NCBI GenBank assembly: GCA_020052095.1
Contig: JAGVPT010000073.1
Coordinates: 1 to 34,552, forward strand
From: Bacteroidota bacterium
GTDB taxonomy: Bacteria > Bacteroidota > Ignavibacteria > UBA10030 > UBA8401
Direction of reading: 5' to 3'
Length of the DNA: 34,552 nt
The notes under the pieces are model-generated. The model was given only the letters and a program-made list of their open reading frames with translations. It searched no databases and was not told the origin of the DNA. Every line of letters starts with the position of its first letter. Positions within the stretch are counted from its first letter, which is position 1. The position numbers and the translations under genes were made by a program. Of the stretch, positions 30,391 to 34,552 are shown in pieces.

Positions 30391-32340
30391 GTGGTAATTA
30401 AGAATATCAAAATCTCATCAACGAATGGTAATTTTAGTCTCTTCCGGTACATTGCTGTCAAATATATCTTTGTCGTTATTACGCTTGTTACAGTTGGTGG
30501 TATGCTATTTTACTATGCTGGGAAAAAATACCTTATCGGATCGGCAGAACGTTATTCTGTTGCAATAGCAAAAAATCTCAATCACGAACTCTTTCAACAT
30601 TTTTTCCTGCCATATCAAAAGACTCCCGAAACGTATAACCCGCAAGATTCAACCCAGTTTAAAATCCTTGACGAGATTTCCGGAAGATTTCTCGAATATC
30701 TTGAGGTAACAAAGATAAATATTTTCAATCGACAAACTGTACTCATTTATAGCACAAATCCTGAAATCATTGGTGAATCGACACCAAAGAATCTGAAACT
30801 CCTGCGGGCATTACAAGGCGAGCTGGTATCGAGTCTGGAACTTGCTCATGAAGAGCCCGACATCGTCTACGATGTACATCCTGTTGATTTTCTGGAGACG
30901 TACATTCCTCTACGCAAAATGGGTTCTGATTTGAAGTACGAAGGAGAAATTGTAGGTTCATTCGAAATTTACCAGGATGTATCGGTTATCTACGGTCAGA
31001 TTTCTTCACTCCGTGACCTCGTCATACTTTTTTCGTTACTGATTATTATAGCACATATTGGAATCGTATCGTTTATCACAAGGCGCGGAGATAAATTTCT
31101 CACGAAGGAGCGGAAGCTCAAAGAACAACTTGAACTTTCGATTCGGGTGAAATTAGAGGAAATGGTGAAGGAAAGGACACGTGAATTGGAAGAAGAAAAA
31201 AACAAGTTGCAAGTCATTCTCGACAGTGTCCCAAGCGCATTAATTTTGCTGGATAGGAGTCTTTGCATTCAATCTGTGAGCGCTGCATATAGTACAATAA
31301 CACGGAATCCCCTTACCAATATCCAGGGCAAGGTCTGTACACTCTGCGCGGAGTATGGTACATCGCCACAACAATGTTCGTCGCGTAGAGCTCTCATCTC
31401 TGGACACATCGAAAATCACCTGGTTGAGATCGAGAACGGTAAAATCTGTTTCGAGCATACCGCGGTTCCAATAAAGCATAATGGACAGATCGATGCAATT
31501 CTTGAAATTATCACCGATATTACAGAGCGCAAACGATTGCAGGACCAAATGGTGCGGGCTGAAAAAGCCTCCGCTGTCGGCGAAATGGCCGCGGTCATTG
31601 CACATGAGGTGCGGAACTCACTGACGTCTATTAAACTCATTCTCCAGTATTTTATCGAGTCGAACAAGCTGAAAAACCGCAGGGAAAAAGAATCTATCAA
31701 AGTGGCAATGAGTTCTCTGTATCGATTAGAAGGAATCATCAACGAGTTGCTGCATTTCGCACGACCTCAAGAAATGCAATTCAGTATGCAGGACGTTAAT
31801 CAAATTGTGATGGAATGTGTCATATTCTCACGCCATCAGTTTGAGAGAAAGCGGATCTCCCTGGTTGAAGATCTCGCTCCCAATCTCCCACGCCTCACTA
31901 TTGATGCTGCAAGTATCAAAGAGGTCATCATCAATCTTTTGTTGAACGCTGCTCAGGCCGTTACCGAAGGCAGCCCGCCTGACAGTCGGGCAGACAGAAT
32001 TGTTAAAATCAAAACCGCTCCGCTGATACTCCGGGAAACTCTTCGTCTTTCGCTCACCGATTACCATCTCTTTCCAAGAATTGGCAATTACATCGAGTTG
32101 AAACAAGGTGAGAAGGTGATTGCTATCGAAATCAGCGATAATGGATGCGGCGTCACTCCTGTAAATCTCGCTCGAATCTTCGATCCGTTTTTTACAACAA
32201 AAACAGATGGAACCGGTTTAGGATTAACACTTGCAAAACGGGTCGTCACCGAGCATGGCGGCGTGATTCTTGTGAAGAGCCAGGAAGGGAAAGGCAGCAC
32301 GTTTACAATCTTTCTACCCGTCAGAGGGACAGTGAAATGA
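30391..32340 (+). CDS. membrane histidine kinase (sensor-PAS-HisKA-HATPase)
   Basis: 649 residues starting with GTG at 30391; no strong ribosome-binding site. TM1 lies at about 21-45 (IFVVITLVTVGGMLFYYAGK), a periplasmic sensor at about 46-205, and TM2 at about 210-228 (VILFSLLIIIAHIGIVSFI). No clear HAMP is seen; a coiled segment leads to a PAS domain (about 275-385) with a cysteine cluster C316, C319 and C329. The phospho-acceptor is H405 in IAHEVRNSLTSIK. The ATPase domain has DNGCGV and DPFFTTKTDGTGLGL. It overlaps the following activator gene by 4 bp (ATGA). It is paralogous to the kinase at 6395 in its cytoplasmic half. A short palindrome GCCCGCCTGACAGTCGGGC at 31973-31991 lies in frame. 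A redox input through the PAS cysteines is possible. Confidence 0.92.
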   Translation: MVIKNIKISSTNGNFSLFRYIAVKYIFVVITLVTVGGMLFYYAGKKYLIGSAERYSVAIAKNLNHELFQHFFLPYQKTPETYNPQDSTQFKILDEISGRFLEYLEVTKINIFNRQTVLIYSTNPEIIGESTPKNLKLLRALQGELVSSLELAHEEPDIVYDVHPVDFLETYIPLRKMGSDLKYEGEIVGSFEIYQDVSVIYGQISSLRDLVILFSLLIIIAHIGIVSFITRRGDKFLTKERKLKEQLELSIRVKLEEMVKERTRELEEEKNKLQVILDSVPSALILLDRSLCIQSVSAAYSTITRNPLTNIQGKVCTLCAEYGTSPQQCSSRRALISGHIENHLVEIENGKICFEHTAVPIKHNGQIDAILEIITDITERKRLQDQMVRAEKASAVGEMAAVIAHEVRNSLTSIKLILQYFIESNKLKNRREKESIKVAMSSLYRLEGIINELLHFARPQEMQFSMQDVNQIVMECVIFSRHQFERKRISLVEDLAPNLPRLTIDAASIKEVIINLLLNAAQAVTEGSPPDSRADRIVKIKTAPLILRETLRLSLTDYHLFPRIGNYIELKQGEKVIAIEISDNGCGVTPVNLARIFDPFFTTKTDGTGLGLTLAKRVVTEHGGVILVKSQEGKGSTFTIFLPVRGTVK

Positions 32341-33875
32341 AACGAGAAAAAATTCTCATCATTGATGACGATCCCAATATTCTTTTTGCAGTAAGAATGA
32401 TTTTTGAAAAAGAAGGGTACAGTGTGGTTGAAGCGAATGGTGGTCAGAATGGTCTTCAGATGTTTGAGACAGCGAAACCCGATGTTGTTTTTTTAGACGT
32501 TACTATGCCGGATATGTGTGGCTTGGATGTGATGAAACAAATGAAAGAAGGGGCTGATGTCCCCGTCATTATCATAACCGGATACGGCACGATGGAAACT
32601 GCCATAAAAGCTATTCAACTCGGTGCTTATGAATATATTACCAAACCGCTGGACACAGAAAAAATTCGTTTACTCGCAAGGAGGGCACTGGAAACGTTTC
32701 AGCTCAAGAAAAAAGTTGAGCAGTTACAATTACGTCTCGAAAAGCAAATCCAGCCTTACGTAATCGTTGGTAACTCTTTGGCGATGCAAGAAGTGTACAA
32801 GACCATTGGTGCTATCACTACAACACCGAACATCGCAACCGTCCTTTTACTGGGCGAAAGTGGAACCGGAAAAGAACTGGTAGCAAGGGCAATCCATGAG
32901 AATGGTCCAACTGCCTCCGAGCCGTTTGTTGTTGTCAATTGTACAGTGCTTCCAGAGGATTTACTCGAAAGCGAACTCTTCGGTCATGAAAAGGGTGCGT
33001 TCACAGGGGCTGTGGATCGGAAAATGGGTAAACTTGAGCAGGCTAAAAATGGGATAATCTTTATTGACGAAATCTGTGAAATGAGTCAGAAACTCCAGGC
33101 AAAGTTGCTCCGCCTGTTACAAGAACGAGAATTCGAGCGCCTCGGAGGGGATGATGTACTCAAAGTGCATGCCCGTTTTATTGTTGCAACCAACCGGAAT
33201 TTAGAAGATGCCGTGAAACAAAAACAATTCCGTGAAGATTTATTCTTCCGCATCAACGTTCTTTCAATTCATTTGCCGCCACTGCGTGAGCGAAAAGATG
33301 ACCTGCCGCTGCTGGTGAATCACTTTATCGCAAAGTACAATACCATATTGGGTGGGAGTTCTCCTCCGAAAGGAGTCCTTCGGACAAAGGAGTCGTCCGA
33401 AGAAGTCCATTCGGACATTCGGACATCCCTTCGGGAAAAGAATATAACTGCTTTAGGACATGGTGTTATTGAGAAATTACAAAAATACAATTTCCCCGGA
33501 AACGTCCGGGAGTTGGAAAATATCATTGAACGAGCAATGATTATTTGCAAAGGGAGCGTGCTTACTACTGATGCAGTAGATATGACGTCTTCTGGGAATC
33601 CTTCTCCGAAAGGAGTCCATTCAGATATTCGGACATCCCTTCGGGAAAAAAAATTACTCATCGGAATGGAAGAAATTTCTCTCTCAAACCTTGAGTTTCA
33701 TAAAGCACGATCAGATTTTCTGGCGGAATTCGAAAAGAAATACCTTCAGGAACTCCTCACTGCTGCAAAAGGCAGTATCACCGAGGCTGCAAAGATTGCC
33801 AAGGTACGTCGTCAAAGTCTTTATCGGATGCTCAAGCGGCACAATCTCACCCCTGAACAGTTTCACATAGCATAA
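32337..33875 (+). CDS. sigma-54-dependent response regulator with repeat-encoded insertions
   Basis: 512 residues from the ATG at 32337. The receiver has IIDDD, D54, T81 and K104. The AAA+ domain has GESGTGKE (173-180), GAFTGA (220-225), IIFIDEIC and PGNVRELENIIERAM. The C-terminal helix-turn-helix includes GSITEAAKIAKVRRQSLYRM. Compared with the paralogue at 8853 there are two insertions, at about residues 343-368 (between the AAA+ core and lid) and 423-438 (in the linker before the DNA-binding domain). Both are encoded by copies of one repeat and share the peptide HSDIRTSLREK. All catalytic motifs are intact, so it is probably functional. It should control sigma-54 promoters of this locus, for example the one at 34000-34014. 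Confidence 0.93.
   Translation: MKREKILIIDDDPNILFAVRMIFEKEGYSVVEANGGQNGLQMFETAKPDVVFLDVTMPDMCGLDVMKQMKEGADVPVIIITGYGTMETAIKAIQLGAYEYITKPLDTEKIRLLARRALETFQLKKKVEQLQLRLEKQIQPYVIVGNSLAMQEVYKTIGAITTTPNIATVLLLGESGTGKELVARAIHENGPTASEPFVVVNCTVLPEDLLESELFGHEKGAFTGAVDRKMGKLEQAKNGIIFIDEICEMSQKLQAKLLRLLQEREFERLGGDDVLKVHARFIVATNRNLEDAVKQKQFREDLFFRINVLSIHLPPLRERKDDLPLLVNHFIAKYNTILGGSSPPKGVLRTKESSEEVHSDIRTSLREKNITALGHGVIEKLQKYNFPGNVRELENIIERAMIICKGSVLTTDAVDMTSSGNPSPKGVHSDIRTSLREKKLLIGMEEISLSNLEFHKARSDFLAEFEKKYLQELLTAAKGSITEAAKIAKVRRQSLYRMLKRHNLTPEQFHIA
33365..33439. repeat. in-frame repeat copy 1, with nested 30-bp insertion
   Basis: It starts TCCGAAAGGAGTCC and ends CATCCCTTCGGGAAAA. Compared with copy 2 it contains 30 additional bases (33379-33408) that form most of the hairpin CTTCGGAC (33378-33385) / GTCCGAAG (33395-33402) and duplicate the AGTCC at their edge. 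The insertion length is a multiple of three. Confidence 0.9.
33605..33649. repeat. in-frame repeat copy 2
   Basis: 45-bp copy beginning TCCGAAAGGAGTCC. Its last 36 bases match copy 1 (33404-33439) with two differences. It is translated in the same frame as copy 1. Confidence 0.9.
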
Positions 33876-33897
33876 CTGTCACCCCAGGGTTTCCTCA

Positions 33898-33916
33898 TGT
33901 CACTTCCAGAGTGACA
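33898..33916. terminator. hairpin after the second activator gene
   Basis: TGTCACT (33898-33904), loop TCCAG, AGTGACA (33910-33916). No T-run follows, so termination is uncertain. Confidence 0.35.
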
Positions 33917-33999
33917 TTGACCATCGCCTTAAAAAGTCGACCTCCCTCTAAATCCCCATTTATGCTGTTTGTCATTAAGGTTTCAGCAGCGTAACCTAC

Positions 34000-34014
34000 T
34001 GGCACATATCTTGT
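34000..34014 (+). promoter_or_regulatory. candidate sigma-54 promoter (-24/-12)
   Basis: TGGCACATATCTTGT: a perfect TGGCAC at 34000-34005 and TTGT at 34011-34014, with GG and GT ten bases apart. The -12 reads GT instead of GC. Predicted start near 34025 would leave only a few bases before the ATG at 34029, so translation would be nearly leaderless; this weakens the call. Confidence 0.4.
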
Positions 34015-34028
34015 AGTATTGTTTGCCG

Positions 34029-34442
34029 ATGGATACTCGGCATAAAATCCTCATTGTTGACAACGATAAAAACATTCTCGCAGCATTTCGCATTTTCCTG
34101 ATTGGCGAGGGCTATCGTCCACTCGTATGCAGCAATGCTGAGGATGCATTAAGGATGATAGATCGTTATCGAATTGATCTTGTAATTTCAGAAATTCACA
34201 TCAATGGACACATCGAATCTGGGCTCCTTTTCTTAACAAATCTTCGACACAAACTACCACACCTTCCGGTAATTATCGTCAACAATCAGATTGATGGTGC
34301 AGTTGAACGAAGGCTCAAGTCTCTGGGTATTAACGGAGTGTTGACGAAGCCTATAGAACTAAGGGTTATAAAACGTACAATAAAATCTGTTCTGAGATTA
34401 CGGAAATCACGGTATTCTAAAAATAAGATTCTTGATCAATAG
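34029..34442 (+). CDS. stand-alone pseudo-receiver protein (Asp replaced by Glu)
   Basis: 137 residues from the ATG at 34029 (an in-frame TTG at 34023 is a weaker choice). The fold elements of a receiver are present: IVDND at the acidic pocket, LVISEI at strand 3, VIIVNN at strand 4 and LTKPIE with K107. However the phospho-acceptor position holds E55 instead of Asp and the conserved Thr/Ser is N85. It is therefore unlikely to be phosphorylated and may behave as a permanently active-like or kinase-sequestering receiver. It ends the second regulatory module, in the place that the normal receiver at 10491 holds after the first. A basic C-terminal tail (RLRKSRYSKNK) follows the domain. Confidence 0.85.
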   Translation: MDTRHKILIVDNDKNILAAFRIFLIGEGYRPLVCSNAEDALRMIDRYRIDLVISEIHINGHIESGLLFLTNLRHKLPHLPVIIVNNQIDGAVERRLKSLGINGVLTKPIELRVIKRTIKSVLRLRKSRYSKNKILDQ

Positions 34443-34552
34443 TGTAGACATACTGGCTGAGTTTGGTATAAAAGCGTACCCCCTTTAAGGGTGGTACACC
34501 AATAGAAGTTAGTATATTACATCATTTGGGATTTATGATCCTTTACACACAA
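34443..34552. other. 3' end of window, palindrome, no gene seen
   Basis: A palindrome at 34476-34497 (GTACC...GGTAC around CCCTTTAAGGG) is the only structure. The ATG near 34535 opens a frame that runs off the window and cannot be judged. Confidence 0.4.

Noticed and set aside
31973-31991. In-frame palindrome GCCCGCCTGACAGTCGGGC in the second kinase as another mobile insertion
   Set aside because: The paralogous kinase has an even longer loop at the same place, and no second copy of the unit is seen in the window, so insertion is not supported.
32145-32336. Upstream extension of the second activator frame
   Set aside because: It overlaps the ATPase domain of the kinase in another frame; the receiver starts properly at 32337.

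Overview
This window looks like a chromosomal segment of a Gram-negative, periplasm-rich respiratory bacterium. The signs are outer-membrane barrels, Tat signals, lipoproteins, c-type cytochromes with CxxCH motifs, and sigma-54-type regulators. Gene style and repeat types (REP/RAYT elements, palindromic repeats of the CACAAAG/CTTTGTG kind, an ORF6N remnant) fit an uncultured member of the Ignavibacteria / Chlorobiota-Bacteroidota group. That placement is inference only; no rRNA or other phylogenetic marker is present.

Layout. Positions 1-491 are a gene-free, repeat-rich stretch. Positions 492-3019 hold two adjacent GT-B glycosyltransferase-like genes of the monogalactosyldiacylglycerol-synthase/MurG type, followed by a small zinc-ribbon protein (3047-3214). 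Positions 3225-4051 are a REP/RAYT transposase unit. Positions 4055-4640 hold an ORF6N remnant, two operator-like palindromes and a 63-bp inverted-repeat element. Positions 4734-5973 are a miniature tRNA-associated island: an HNH restriction-type endonuclease between the tRNA-Arg(TCT) gene and a 21-bp copy of that tRNA's 3' end. Positions 5974-6394 contain stacked hairpins and fragments of the tRNA 5' end.

From 6395 to 34442 the window is one large electron-transfer locus. It is bracketed by two paralogous regulatory modules, each made of a PAS/HAMP-type or PAS-type histidine kinase, a sigma-54 activator and a receiver-only protein. Between them, all on the plus strand, lie: a Cyc2-like cytochrome-porin; a cupredoxin; a Qrc-like membrane module (pentaheme cytochrome, Mo-pterin-family protein, outer-membrane protein, four-cluster ferredoxin, NrfD/QrcD-like protein, small membrane protein); a tetraheme cytochrome; an octaheme lipoprotein and a monoheme lipoprotein; a small membrane protein; a GltD-like FAD/NAD(P) oxidoreductase with ferredoxin domains; and a Rieske / twin-cysteine protein / split cytochrome b6-like complex with a second octaheme-monoheme pair.

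A plausible reading is that electrons pass between the outer membrane or periplasm and the menaquinone pool through the Qrc-like module. The Rieske/cytochrome b module, carrying octaheme cytochromes in place of c1/f, would oxidise or reduce quinol, and the GltD-like protein could link it to NAD(P). The kinases carry cysteine-bearing PAS domains and could sense redox state.

The most unusual feature is the number of palindromic or dispersed repeats lying in frame inside real genes: the RAYT gene, the second sigma-54 activator (two copies, one with a nested 30-bp insertion), the pentaheme cytochrome, the tetraheme cytochrome and the twin-cysteine protein. This resembles the protein-invading palindromic elements known from Rickettsia. 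Another striking point is a receiver protein whose phospho-acceptor Asp is replaced by Glu.
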